A DNA stretch of 64,000 nt from Cyanobacteria bacterium SZAS-4. GTDB lineage: Bacteria > Cyanobacteriota > Vampirovibrionia > Obscuribacterales > Obscuribacteraceae. The DNA is taken from the NCBI GenBank assembly GCA_018266255.1, contig JAFEAT010000022.1:62001-126000 (forward strand), written 5' to 3'. The translations under genes and the position numbers were made by a program. Under the pieces are notes generated by a model. The model saw only the letters and a program-made list of their open reading frames with translations. It ran no database searches and was not told the origin of the DNA. This document shows positions 16,651 through 24,885 of the stretch, in pieces (the stretch's first letter is position 1; each line of letters opens with the position of its first letter).

Positions 16651-17265
16651 TCACTTTTGCGCTTCGGTTAACTGCTTCAATTCTGTACCGTGCAATTTTG
16701 ATGCAACTTTCGCCACTTGCGCGCCTATATTGCGCACAGATTTCTCTTGTTTTTCATCTTTCAGACTGCCGTTTTCGTTGAAGGCTTCGCCCGCCTTCGA
16801 CACTGCAACCTGCTCTGGAATGACGGTGCATTTGATGTTGCCGAGAATCGAGCGAACAGTCACCAATCCACGCAATCCGCCGAGTAGACCTGGTGAAGCA
16901 CTCATCAAGCCAGCAACTTTTTGATCGAAACATGCCAGCTGAGCTTCACCTTTTTCAGGTCTCGAAACCCAATCAATGGCATTCTTCAAAAGTGCCGAGA
17001 TTGAGCTGTTGTATTCAGGTGATGCAATCAGCAAACCGTGATTTTCCAGAAAGATTTTCTTGAGCTTTTGAGCATTTTCTGGAATGCCTTCTTTCGCTTC
17101 CAAATCTCCATCGTAGATAGGCATCGGGAAGTCTTTCAGGTCGATGAAAGTAACCTCTGCGCCAGCTTCGCGCGCGCCTTCGGCAGCGACCTTGACCAAC
17201 TTTTTGTTGAAGGAGTCGACTCGTGAACTACCTGCAAATGCCAAAATCTTTGTGACTGAAGCCAT
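16651..17265 (-). CDS. NAD(P)H-dependent FMN reductase
   Basis: 204-residue flavodoxin-fold reductase of the chromate/quinone reductase group. The FMN phosphate loop is GSSRVDSFNKKL near the N-terminus. The second signature SPEYNSSISALLKNAIDW, which packs on the isoalloxazine ring, follows at about residues 81-98. A third segment near ASPGLLGGLRG completes the site. It likely reduces FMN, quinones or metal ions with NAD(P)H in the cytoplasm; the physiological substrate cannot be read from sequence. The Lys-rich C-terminal tail is longer than average. ATG 17265 has AGGT just upstream. Confidence 0.9.
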   Translation of the reverse strand: MASVTKILAFAGSSRVDSFNKKLVKVAAEGAREAGAEVTFIDLKDFPMPIYDGDLEAKEGIPENAQKLKKIFLENHGLLIASPEYNSSISALLKNAIDWVSRPEKGEAQLACFDQKVAGLMSASPGLLGGLRGLVTVRSILGNIKCTVIPEQVAVSKAGEAFNENGSLKDEKQEKSVRNIGAQVAKVASKLHGTELKQLTEAQK

Positions 17266-17467
17266 CGTAGACCTCGCTTAGAGTGTTGTGTGAGCCTGTT
17301 ATTTTAACCGAAAACAATCTCAAAACAGGCAGATGTGAATTTACACCGCGCCATCCGCTCAGGGAAATGCTTTAAACTTGAGCGATGAATGTAGAGAGTT
17401 CGCTGCGGTAGTTCACCTGAGTTTGGCTGCGGTGTCACGATGTTTGCCAAGATAGGCATGAGGAACC

Positions 17468-18514
17468 ATGGAAGATTTAGTCGAATTTGATCCAAACGCA
17501 TTAGCCCGCAAAGACCTGGGCATTTACGGACTGCCGTTCGATACAAAGACAGCCCGCACAGTGCTTTTGCCTGTTCCGTGGGAAGTCACCGTCTCATACG
17601 GAGCTGGCACCGCTGATGGACCGGCAGCAATTCTAGAAGCCTCTGCGCAAGTTGATTTGTTCGACCCTGACGTTCCAGACGCGTGGAAAATTGGTCTGGC
17701 GATGGATGAGATTCCGACCTCAATCAAAGAGCTCAATGAGCAGCAGAGAGCGAAGGCTGAGCGTTATATCAAGTGCCTCGAGCAAGGCGAAGATATGGCT
17801 CAGAACTCCGAAATGAGCGAACTATTGAATCAGATCAATTCTGCTTGTGAAGAAATGAACAGTTGGGTTCAATCGCGAGCGGCACACTTTCTCGATCAAA
17901 ATAAATTGGTCGGTCTCGTTGGTGGCGACCACAGCACGCCGCTTGGATTGATTCAAGAGTTGGGAAAACGAAATGAAGATTTCGGCATCCTTCACTTCGA
18001 TGCTCACGCAGATTTGAGAGATGCCTACGAGGGTTTCAAATTCTCGCACGCTTCAATTATGTTCAATGTGCTCGGCGTCGAGTCAATGACACGTCTTGTG
18101 CAAGTTGGCATCCGCGACTATTGCGAAGACGAAGCAAATTTGATCCGCAATTCAAAAAATCGAGTCATTGCTTTTTACGATCGAGATATCAAATCGCGCA
18201 AGTATGAGGGTGAAACTTGGCGCGACATTTGTGATGACATTATTGCTCAACTGCCATCAAAGATTTACGTAAGCTTCGATATCGATGGACTTGATCCGAA
18301 ATTCTGCCCCAACACAGGCACACCTGTTCCAGGCGGTATGGAGCTGGAAGAGGCTCTGTATCTCATTCGCCATGCCGTGCGGAAAGGCAAAAAGATAATT
18401 GGTTTCGACCTGAACGAAGTAGCGTGCGGTGCTGACGAGTGGGACGCCAACGTTGGCGCTCGCCTCTTATACCGCATGGCAAATTTGGCGGCAGCTTCAC
18501 ACGCAGCAAATTAG
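17468..18514 (+). CDS. Arginase/agmatinase-family ureohydrolase
   Basis: 348-residue Mn2+-dependent hydrolase of guanidino compounds. The binuclear metal ligands are all visible: His155 in GGDHS, Asp178-x-His180-x-Asp182 in FDAHAD, and Asp271-x-Asp273 in SFDIDGLDP. The GTPVPGG specificity loop follows. An inserted helical, Glu/Gln-rich segment (about 85-140) sits before the first metal motif and makes the protein longer than typical agmatinases (about 300). It could be agmatinase, arginase, formimidoylglutamase or guanidinobutyrase; no neighbour settles this, so no gene symbol is given. ATG 17468 follows AGGA. Confidence 0.9.
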   Translation: MEDLVEFDPNALARKDLGIYGLPFDTKTARTVLLPVPWEVTVSYGAGTADGPAAILEASAQVDLFDPDVPDAWKIGLAMDEIPTSIKELNEQQRAKAERYIKCLEQGEDMAQNSEMSELLNQINSACEEMNSWVQSRAAHFLDQNKLVGLVGGDHSTPLGLIQELGKRNEDFGILHFDAHADLRDAYEGFKFSHASIMFNVLGVESMTRLVQVGIRDYCEDEANLIRNSKNRVIAFYDRDIKSRKYEGETWRDICDDIIAQLPSKIYVSFDIDGLDPKFCPNTGTPVPGGMELEEALYLIRHAVRKGKKIIGFDLNEVACGADEWDANVGARLLYRMANLAAASHAAN

Positions 18515-18525
18515 GTGACACTGAA

Positions 18526-18578
18526 TGCGGTGCGCTAAGTCTTAATTGGGACCTAGTCCCTTGAAGCACTTAGGACAA
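18526..18578. terminator. Stem-loop between convergent genes
   Basis: The core hairpin GGGAC-CTA-GTCCC at 18548-18560 is enclosed by outer arms CTAAGT and ACTTAG. It lies between the ureohydrolase stop and the end of the oppositely oriented MNIO gene. No long T-run is present, so its termination role is uncertain. Confidence 0.35.
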
Positions 18579-18601
18579 ATTAAAACGGATGATTTACAGA
18601 T

Positions 18602-21094
18602 TCAGCACTGCACTTCGCCTGGTGTTGCACCGAGTTTGCGCGCCACCACCTCAAAAATCTGCCCGTGCCTGACGCCAGAAGGCACGATAGGAACCGGTCC
18701 TTCAAACTCGTTGAACCATTCAATTTCAAAGCCTTGAAAGAGTTCTTTAACTTCAGAAATGTCTTGAAAGGTCATTGATGCATTCCCAGACCAGGCATCG
18801 TTTTTTCCGAAGAAGTGTCCACTGAATCTAGCTCCAGGCTTGAGTGCATCGCAAATATTCTGCCAGAGAATTGCGAATTTCTCGGGCGCACAAAACGGCA
18901 GCGAAACTCCGGCATTGATCAAATCAGCAGGAGGTAGTGGAGCGTCTTCCATATTTCCTGCATAGGTGTTGAGCTGTTCTTCAGTCCACTGATTAGCCAA
19001 AATCAAATTGAGGGCATCTTCACAGCTGTCCACGGCGAACACGTTCCAACCACTTTTGAGAAGCATGGTGCAGTCGCGACCGGCTCCGCAACCGAGATCG
19101 ATGGCCAGTCCCGGAGCTTGGCCAGCATCGTCAAATTTTTGCAGTGCTTGCACTAAAGTCTGGTGAGGCGGTGCGCCTGCAACCGACTCGTAGTAAGTAG
19201 ACCAGGTCGGCGGAGACAGCTGAAGCGCTACGCATCCAATAAATACTTTTTCGTCGTGCAAAATCTGCATAAGCTGAATGAAACGCGCGATGTCTTCAGC
19301 AGAATTTCGCTGTTGATCAGTCATAGAAGCCGCAATCAGTTGCGAATACGATCGGTCGCCCGAGCGTGCTTGCTCTATCAGCCTCACCGTTAGATCGCTT
19401 AAACGAACGACTTTGGACTTCCAACTTTGAGGAAGGATGGCAAAAACAAGCGGGGCGTCCAGGGCTGATGAATCGAATGGTCTGTGCTCTTGCAATGCAG
19501 CTGCAATCTCAAAAACGGGATAATTGAAACTTTTGATTTTCAATTCAGGATTGACTATAGGACGAAATTTTTTGATCTGATCAGTACTGCCAAGATAAAC
19601 TTCTCCAGAAAACTCTGTGAGCTGATGGGACCTGGCTGCAGCTTGCTTTAAATGTTCAAACTCAGCCAATTCATTCAAATATGGATAATCCTTCTGATAC
19701 CGCAGGCAGTGGCTTCGTAAGAATTCCGGAAAGCGATCGCCAATCTGTCGATTGTCATGATAATTTGGTTGGAACTCGTAAAAATATTCCGCAAGAATTT
19801 TGTCCCACTCTTTTGCCATTAGCTCAGCGCAAGCTGGAAACGTGTTGTGCATTAGACAGCTTCGATTGCTGTCTCTGAGCCAGGCATAAATGCTCAAGGC
19901 TTTGAGATCGAATCCATCGATGCCAGTTGGTTTATGGGCAAAATCCGGCTTGTATTCGGCGGCATCCACAATACGAGGGTCGGTGCCCTTGATCTCTGTC
20001 CACAGCTCGAACCAACGTCGTTCGTACTGAGCTAAATCAATCAAGTTGATTGATTCATCCACGGCGGGTGTATGCGTTCGTTTTGCGGAGGCGACCGCAG
20101 GATCGATCGAGTCAGCTGAAAGAATGGGCAACAATGCCAGCTCTGCCACCGCTGGAGGTGGCGCATTCAGTTCCGTATCTTCCTCCGGTGCAAAGTTAAT
20201 AGAAACCGTAGACGGAACATCCTGAACCGGCACACTGCCACAATTACTATCGTTATACTTATTCCAGATGTCGCGCACATGATTGAGTTCATTGAGCAGT
20301 TCACCAAACGGCGGGAAGTGCTGATCTCTTTCAATCATCACTGCCTTAACTTGAGTTCGTTTCGATAAGACGTAGTCCAACAACTCAAAAACCGTGTCTG
20401 GAACCGCACTTCCGTGCGTATCAATAACTCGTGCACCATAGGTTCCTGGTCCAGCAAGATGAATTTGAACTACGCGCTCCAGTGGAATTCGGTCAAGAAA
20501 TTCCTTTGGATCAAAATTGTGATTGAGCGAATTTACATACAGATTATTCAGATCAAGCAACATCCCACAATCAGCTTCTTCAAGCGTACGAGCGATGAAT
20601 TCGGCTTCGTCGAAATTTCCTTTTGGCATGCGTGTGTAGAACGGAATGTTTTCCAGCAGCAGGGGCGATTCCACAAGCTCTTGCGCCTGGCTAATTTTGT
20701 CAGCGACGTGCTTAACCGTTTCATCAGTCCAGGGCAAAGCAAAGAGGTCGTTTCCAGTCTTGCCGTCAACGCCTGTGAAGCAGAGGTGATCGCTCCACCA
20801 ATGCAATCCAAATTGTTTGATAAATGATCGATTGGTTTTTAGCAGCGCTCGATCTAATGGATCGATGCTGCCAATCGAGAGGCTGACGCTGTGCGACACC
20901 AACGCAAAACTTTCGGCGAATTGCGCTAACCAGTTGATTGTGGCGTAGTTATCCCTGTAGTTTTCGGGTGTGAATTCAAGAAAATCAATGACGCTACGAT
21001 TGGCAATAATCTGATCGCAAATCTCACCGCGCAGCCCAAGGCCGATTCCCAGAGCTGGCAATTGAGATTTTAGTCTTAGAAATTCGCTCGGCAT
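18602..21094 (-). CDS. MNIO (DUF692) oxidase - DUF2063-like partner - SAM methyltransferase fusion
   Basis: 830-residue candidate RiPP-modifying enzyme in three parts. Residues about 1-280 are a DUF692/MNIO barrel. It has GIGLGLR (16-22), SHSVSLSIG (67-75, His68), SDHLCF (101-106, His103), LLLENIPFY (145-153, Glu149), LLDLNNLYVN (179-188), IHLAG (211-215, His212), DTHG (225-228) and MIERD (253-257), matching the places where MbnB-type enzymes bind iron. After a linker with Pro/Ala and acidic stretches, residues about 350-620 resemble DUF2063/HvfC partners (FPACAELMAKEW, GDRFPEFL, YPYLNELAEFEHL). Residues about 640-830 are a class I methyltransferase with the SAM loop AIDLGCGAGRD (664-674). 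It is encoded 49 bases after the repeat peptide gene. Enzyme, partner and methyltransferase are normally separate proteins. Substrate assignment is inference. Confidence 0.88.
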   Translation of the reverse strand: MPSEFLRLKSQLPALGIGLGLRGEICDQIIANRSVIDFLEFTPENYRDNYATINWLAQFAESFALVSHSVSLSIGSIDPLDRALLKTNRSFIKQFGLHWWSDHLCFTGVDGKTGNDLFALPWTDETVKHVADKISQAQELVESPLLLENIPFYTRMPKGNFDEAEFIARTLEEADCGMLLDLNNLYVNSLNHNFDPKEFLDRIPLERVVQIHLAGPGTYGARVIDTHGSAVPDTVFELLDYVLSKRTQVKAVMIERDQHFPPFGELLNELNHVRDIWNKYNDSNCGSVPVQDVPSTVSINFAPEEDTELNAPPPAVAELALLPILSADSIDPAVASAKRTHTPAVDESINLIDLAQYERRWFELWTEIKGTDPRIVDAAEYKPDFAHKPTGIDGFDLKALSIYAWLRDSNRSCLMHNTFPACAELMAKEWDKILAEYFYEFQPNYHDNRQIGDRFPEFLRSHCLRYQKDYPYLNELAEFEHLKQAAARSHQLTEFSGEVYLGSTDQIKKFRPIVNPELKIKSFNYPVFEIAAALQEHRPFDSSALDAPLVFAILPQSWKSKVVRLSDLTVRLIEQARSGDRSYSQLIAASMTDQQRNSAEDIARFIQLMQILHDEKVFIGCVALQLSPPTWSTYYESVAGAPPHQTLVQALQKFDDAGQAPGLAIDLGCGAGRDCTMLLKSGWNVFAVDSCEDALNLILANQWTEEQLNTYAGNMEDAPLPPADLINAGVSLPFCAPEKFAILWQNICDALKPGARFSGHFFGKNDAWSGNASMTFQDISEVKELFQGFEIEWFNEFEGPVPIVPSGVRHGQIFEVVARKLGATPGEVQC

Positions 21095-21143
21095 TTTTTG
21101 TCGACTGAAGTCACCCTGTGGTCAGCGTCAATTATGCACCAAT

Positions 21144-22004
21144 TTATGTGCCGTTGTTCCAATACTCAGTCGGCACTTTCGCGGTGCATAACACCACTTG
21201 AGCTGGCGGATCGCCGGGTTGCGGCATCTTCGCTGTGCAGAGCATTACTTCAACCGGGGGATCGCCTGGTTGCGGCATCTTCGCAGTACAAAGCATTATT
21301 TCTGCTGGACGCTCGTGCGGAAGTTTGTCAATGCAACCACTAATCGTTGGTGGCTTTTCTGGCAGCCTTGAAACACATTGCTGCCAATCTTTTGGAATGC
21401 CATGCGGAAGTTCATTCACGCATCCATTTACTGTTGGTGGCACTTCAATCGGAAATTTAGCTACACACAAATTGTCTTCGCGGTGACCAGGTTTTGGATG
21501 CCATGGCTCTCTGGATACGCACATGTTGTCTTCGATGTTGCCTGGCTTTGGATGCCATGGCTCTCTGGATACACACATGTTGTCTTCGATGCGTCTTGGT
21601 TTGTCGGGCCAAGGTTGCATTACGACGCATCGATCGACTATCGATGGCGGATCTTCGGGTCTGGGCGCATAGGCTACGCACAGGTCCAATTTTGGTGGAG
21701 GATCTCCGGGTCTAGGTGCATAGGCTACACACAGATCCATTTTTGGCGGAGGATCGCCTGGTTGCGGCGCTCTTGCTGTGCACAAAGTGACTTCTACAGT
21801 CACTCTCGAGGGTATGATACTGGTTCCAGATTCTAGTAAATTTATGCATCGGTTGTCTAATTCAGGAGGTAAGCTCCCAGACGTGGAAGAGTGGCAACAG
21901 CTGTGCCTCTCTGACATCAGATTGAGGGCTTGGCCCACAAGACTGCTGTCCAGGTCGACCGATTTGTCATTTTCAGTGCGACGATTTTGATTTTCCCAAG
22001 ACAT
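21144..22004 (-). CDS. Putative multi-core RiPP precursor with 13 Cys-Pro repeats
   Basis: 286 residues. The N-terminal part (1-72) is polar and leader-like, with a CC pair at 36-37 and Cys53. From residue 73 to the end, thirteen repeats of 14-18 residues each hold one Cys followed 4-5 residues later by Pro. The cysteines are 75, 92, 109, 126, 144, 162, 180, 195, 210, 224, 239, 256 and 273. Typical units are LCVAYAPRPGDPPP and LCTAKMPQPGDPPV. No signal peptide, membrane segment or catalytic motif is present. ATG 22004 has GGAGGAG five bases upstream. The gene directly precedes the MNIO fusion on the same strand. Cys-rich cores beside DUF692 enzymes are known RiPP substrates; that this one is modified is inference. 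It could instead be an unmodified metal-binding repeat protein. Confidence 0.75.
   Translation of the reverse strand: MSWENQNRRTENDKSVDLDSSLVGQALNLMSERHSCCHSSTSGSLPPELDNRCINLLESGTSIIPSRVTVEVTLCTARAPQPGDPPPKMDLCVAYAPRPGDPPPKLDLCVAYAPRPEDPPSIVDRCVVMQPWPDKPRRIEDNMCVSREPWHPKPGNIEDNMCVSREPWHPKPGHREDNLCVAKFPIEVPPTVNGCVNELPHGIPKDWQQCVSRLPEKPPTISGCIDKLPHERPAEIMLCTAKMPQPGDPPVEVMLCTAKMPQPGDPPAQVVLCTAKVPTEYWNNGT
21147..21788 (-). repeat. Cys-Pro repeat array inside the precursor gene
   Basis: Thirteen tandem coding units of 42-54 bases. Units 5 and 6 are nearly identical in DNA (21493-21537 versus 21547-21591, one mismatch in 45 bases). Units 2/3 and 11/12 are also close pairs, while 8-10 are shorter and divergent. 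This indicates growth by tandem duplication in several rounds. Confidence 0.9.
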
Positions 22005-22056
22005 GCGACTCCTCCAAGCGTAGAGTTGTTACAGGCAAGATCCTTGCTCTAGCGCA

Positions 22057-22085
22057 TATATACGGAAAAGCTATTTTCTCGACAA
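22057..22085 (-). promoter_or_regulatory. Putative promoter of the RiPP operon
   Basis: On the minus strand, TTGTCG (22085-22080) is followed by exactly 17 bases and TATATA (22062-22057), about 53 bases before the precursor ATG. Both hexamers fit a sigma-70-type promoter with small deviations. No operator is evident. Confidence 0.45.
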
Positions 22086-22182
22086 TTTCCTAAAAGTTTT
22101 TCAAAACGGTGCACACGGAAGCGCCTGTCAGCTATACAGCCCTGACTCGCTGCACGGGCCCTGTCGCGGCCCAGGTTCGCTA

Positions 22183-23343
22183 CTACTGTGCCATCGGAGG
22201 ATGCTTTTTGATGAACTCCACAAGCTTTTTGGGATTGTCGGAGATCGTGATCATTTGCGCATAGGGATGACCTACTGCCTGTTGAGCCAAACAAGAATAG
22301 ACTTGAGACTGCAGATAATGACCTTCTCCTAGAAACACCATCGGGCTACAGTAATTGAAAGTTGCATAGTGATTCTGAGCCGCATCCATGAAGACTTCTT
22401 CGGTGGTGGCAGCGCTGCCAGGTGCGAAGACCACACCAAACATCGAAATCGCAAGCAATCCATCTTCTCGAATACTGTTGGAAAAATACTTCCCAATATG
22501 AGAAGCGAATAGATTGACTGGTTCATGTCCATAAAACCAGGTCGGCACTGCCAAGCTTTCTGCACCGTTGGCATACTGTTCGATCACTTCTCGTGCTCGT
22601 CCGATATAACCAGGATCCTCGGTGCCATCAGGTTTAGCGTAGTTTGGCGTTTTGCTGAGAATAGCAATCGACTTGTCTATTGAGTCATCAGGGGCGGTGG
22701 CAAGATAAGCTCCGAGATTGGCAGCTTCCATGATACCGGGGCCGCCACCACTAGTAACGAAGTATCCCTCTTGTGTGAGCAAGCGAGCAACTTCTACAGT
22801 CTTTCGATAATAGGGATCATCGCGGGTGGCGAGGTGACCGCCCATGATACCAACAGCCTTTCGCAGCGTCAGACCGGTGGCATCATCACATCCAAGTAAT
22901 TCCTTGATTGCGGTGTCGATTGAATAGTCATGAATGCGCTGTGATAGCGCCTCCATGATGTCTGCATCATGTCCACCGTGAGCGTCAAAGTGTCGATTAA
23001 TACGAATGTCCAGACTATTATTTTGGACTGCATCGTAACCGCCCATCAGTTCTTGCGGTGAATACAAAGTGGTGCGATAAGGATTGTAGGGGAGCCCACC
23101 AAACGGTGCAAAAAAGTGTGCTCCTTTTCTCAGCAGCGCGGCCTCTTCTTCAACGCTGACCATCTTGCAGCCCAAAAACATAGTATTGTCAGTGTTGACC
23201 TGACTCCAGTCAACACAAAGAATAGCGACGTCTAACCCTTGCACCACGCAGTTCTTCAATGAACCGTCTTTGATGTGATTGATGAATGAATCGATATCAC
23301 GAATTGTTTCATATTTAAGTGGACGCGGTTTGAGTTGCTGCAC
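22183..23343 (-). CDS. LOG-family (lysine decarboxylase-like) Rossmann protein
   Basis: 386 residues. The C-terminal part (about 160-370) is a LOG/TIGR00730-type Rossmann fold. AVGIMGGH sits at 163-170, and SGGGPGIMEAANLGA at 198-212 is the nucleotide-phosphate loop. PGSAATTEEVF near residue 325 replaces the usual PGGxGTxxE catalytic loop. LOG proteins release cytokinin-type bases from nucleoside monophosphates or act as nucleotide phosphoribohydrolases. The altered loop keeps the Thr and Glu but not the paired Gly, so activity is uncertain. About 160 extra N-terminal residues have no family I know. GTG 23343 follows GGAAGGTG. It lies upstream of the RiPP operon on the same strand but 178 bases away. 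Confidence 0.75.
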   Translation of the reverse strand: MQQLKPRPLKYETIRDIDSFINHIKDGSLKNCVVQGLDVAILCVDWSQVNTDNTMFLGCKMVSVEEEAALLRKGAHFFAPFGGLPYNPYRTTLYSPQELMGGYDAVQNNSLDIRINRHFDAHGGHDADIMEALSQRIHDYSIDTAIKELLGCDDATGLTLRKAVGIMGGHLATRDDPYYRKTVEVARLLTQEGYFVTSGGGPGIMEAANLGAYLATAPDDSIDKSIAILSKTPNYAKPDGTEDPGYIGRAREVIEQYANGAESLAVPTWFYGHEPVNLFASHIGKYFSNSIREDGLLAISMFGVVFAPGSAATTEEVFMDAAQNHYATFNYCSPMVFLGEGHYLQSQVYSCLAQQAVGHPYAQMITISDNPKKLVEFIKKHPPMAQ

Positions 23344-23423
23344 GAAACACCTTCCAGGGATAGAGGACTGCGATTTATGTTAAGGTTCTTGCGATGTTTT
23401 ACGTCTTTTGGATTGTCTGGGAC

Positions 23424-24857
23424 TTACTTTGATGTCTTTGCTGTGTCGAATGTGGGTTGTTGCGACGCCGCAAACCCTGTAGCACTGGTTTCGGAACCTT
23501 CGGATGATCTGAACGATTTTTCTCGCTCCAGATTTGGTATTGCCAACGGTGCCCCTTCCGAATGATATGAAGGGCGCGGCTCAGGTGTTGCTTCAGCGGT
23601 GCGTCGGTCAACCTCTACTGGCTTGACCTCGGTTCCTTGCTTCAACTCATCGCTGCCATGCAGCGCCACTTTGTCGCCTTGATTTATATCGCCGAAGATC
23701 TCCACCAGGTTGCCCATACTCTGTCCGCGTTTTACTTTTACCCATTCGATTTTGTTATCTCGATTAACTCGGCAGACAAAAGTCTCAATGGTCGAGTTTG
23801 TCTCAACCGCAGTCTGAGGAACGAACATGGTGGGATGCTGTCGCTGTGTAGGCCAATAAACCTCGCAGAACATGCCCGGCAACACTCGATTATCGTGATT
23901 CCAATAATTGAGCTCAACTGGCATAGTTCTCGTTTTTTGATCGAGATAATTACCCAGTCGCGCCACTGTTCCAGTAAATTTTTCACCTGGGTGGGTAGAC
24001 ACTGTAAATTGCACTTTGGCACCAGGAATGACACCACTGGTATCGACTTCCGGTACAGGCGTGACGATGCGCAGCAAGTTTAATTGTTGAATACGTACGA
24101 TTGGCGGATAAGCGCCTTTTCCGAGCGGTCCGACAAAGCTGCCGACGTGCATATTCCGCTCAGTGATAAATCCGTTAAATGGAGCAGCAATCGTCAGGTA
24201 ATCGGCAATGTCCCTGTAGTTGGCGGTCGCCTGTCTCTGCGATTGAACAGAATTTTTCAGAGCTCTGACGGCATTCTCGGCAGCACTAACATTTTCGTTC
24301 CAGGCCTTCAATTTTTCGCGATCGGCGGCGACTATTTTCTCGAGCACGATTACTTCATTGGCTGACACGACGCCCGGAACAAGAGACGCTTCCTTGGTGC
24401 GTGTGTAAGTATCGTTATCGCCTTCCAACTTGGCGGTAACTTCCAGCACTTGCGCTTTGGCGCTGGCCAGGCGAGATTCCGCTTCATGCAACTGACCTGT
24501 GACTGCTTGCGTCTTGGACGAAGCTTCGTTGGTTTGAGCGTGTAACTCAGGCGCAATGAGCCCCACCATCAACTGACCTTTCTTGACGATAGATCCTCTG
24601 TCGACGCCGATCCACTTGATAAAACCAGGCACCTTGGGATAGATTGCCACGTCTTGATACGCTTCGATTTCACCAGGCAGTTGGTCGACTCTATCCAAAA
24701 TTTTGGATTGAACAGCAACGACAGGCAACTCGCGCACAGCATCTGCTTGGTCACCAATCACTTCTTTCGTCGCGTTCGAGCAAGAGCACAAACTCAACGA
24801 AAGACAGATGGGCAAGCCGAAACGAAACATCGTCTCGCGAGCCTTCCTCAATGTCAT
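23424..24857 (-). CDS. RND efflux periplasmic adaptor (HlyD/MFP family), lipoprotein
   Basis: Periplasmic adaptor linking the RND pump and the TolC-like channel encoded just upstream. An N-terminal lipoprotein signal is visible (hydrophobic stretch ending LSLCSCS). The chain then follows the family order: lipoyl half (about VPGFIKWIGVDRGSIVKKGQ), long alpha-hairpin rich in Ala/Lys/Glu, second lipoyl half (FNGFITERNMHVGSFVG), beta-barrel and membrane-proximal domain. The C-terminal tail is unusually Thr/Ser/Glu/Ala-rich. Starts at 24857 (used) or 24830 are both possible; a GTG at 24896 would overlap the pump gene. Third gene of the efflux operon. Confidence 0.9.
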   Translation of the reverse strand: MTLRKARETMFRFGLPICLSLSLCSCSNATKEVIGDQADAVRELPVVAVQSKILDRVDQLPGEIEAYQDVAIYPKVPGFIKWIGVDRGSIVKKGQLMVGLIAPELHAQTNEASSKTQAVTGQLHEAESRLASAKAQVLEVTAKLEGDNDTYTRTKEASLVPGVVSANEVIVLEKIVAADREKLKAWNENVSAAENAVRALKNSVQSQRQATANYRDIADYLTIAAPFNGFITERNMHVGSFVGPLGKGAYPPIVRIQQLNLLRIVTPVPEVDTSGVIPGAKVQFTVSTHPGEKFTGTVARLGNYLDQKTRTMPVELNYWNHDNRVLPGMFCEVYWPTQRQHPTMFVPQTAVETNSTIETFVCRVNRDNKIEWVKVKRGQSMGNLVEIFGDINQGDKVALHGSDELKQGTEVKPVEVDRRTAEATPEPRPSYHSEGAPLAIPNLEREKSFRSSEGSETSATGFAASQQPTFDTAKTSK

Positions 24858-24885
24858 CCGATCTGTTGTGTACAAAACTACTCTC

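Noticed and set aside
21147..21788. A CRISPR array
   Set aside because: The regular repeats are in-frame coding units with varying length and no unique spacers.
21378..21836. A 152-residue open frame on the plus strand across the Cys repeat gene
   Set aside because: It mirrors the periodic minus-strand repeats, lacks a ribosome-binding site and has no family features; the minus-strand gene has a strong site and context.
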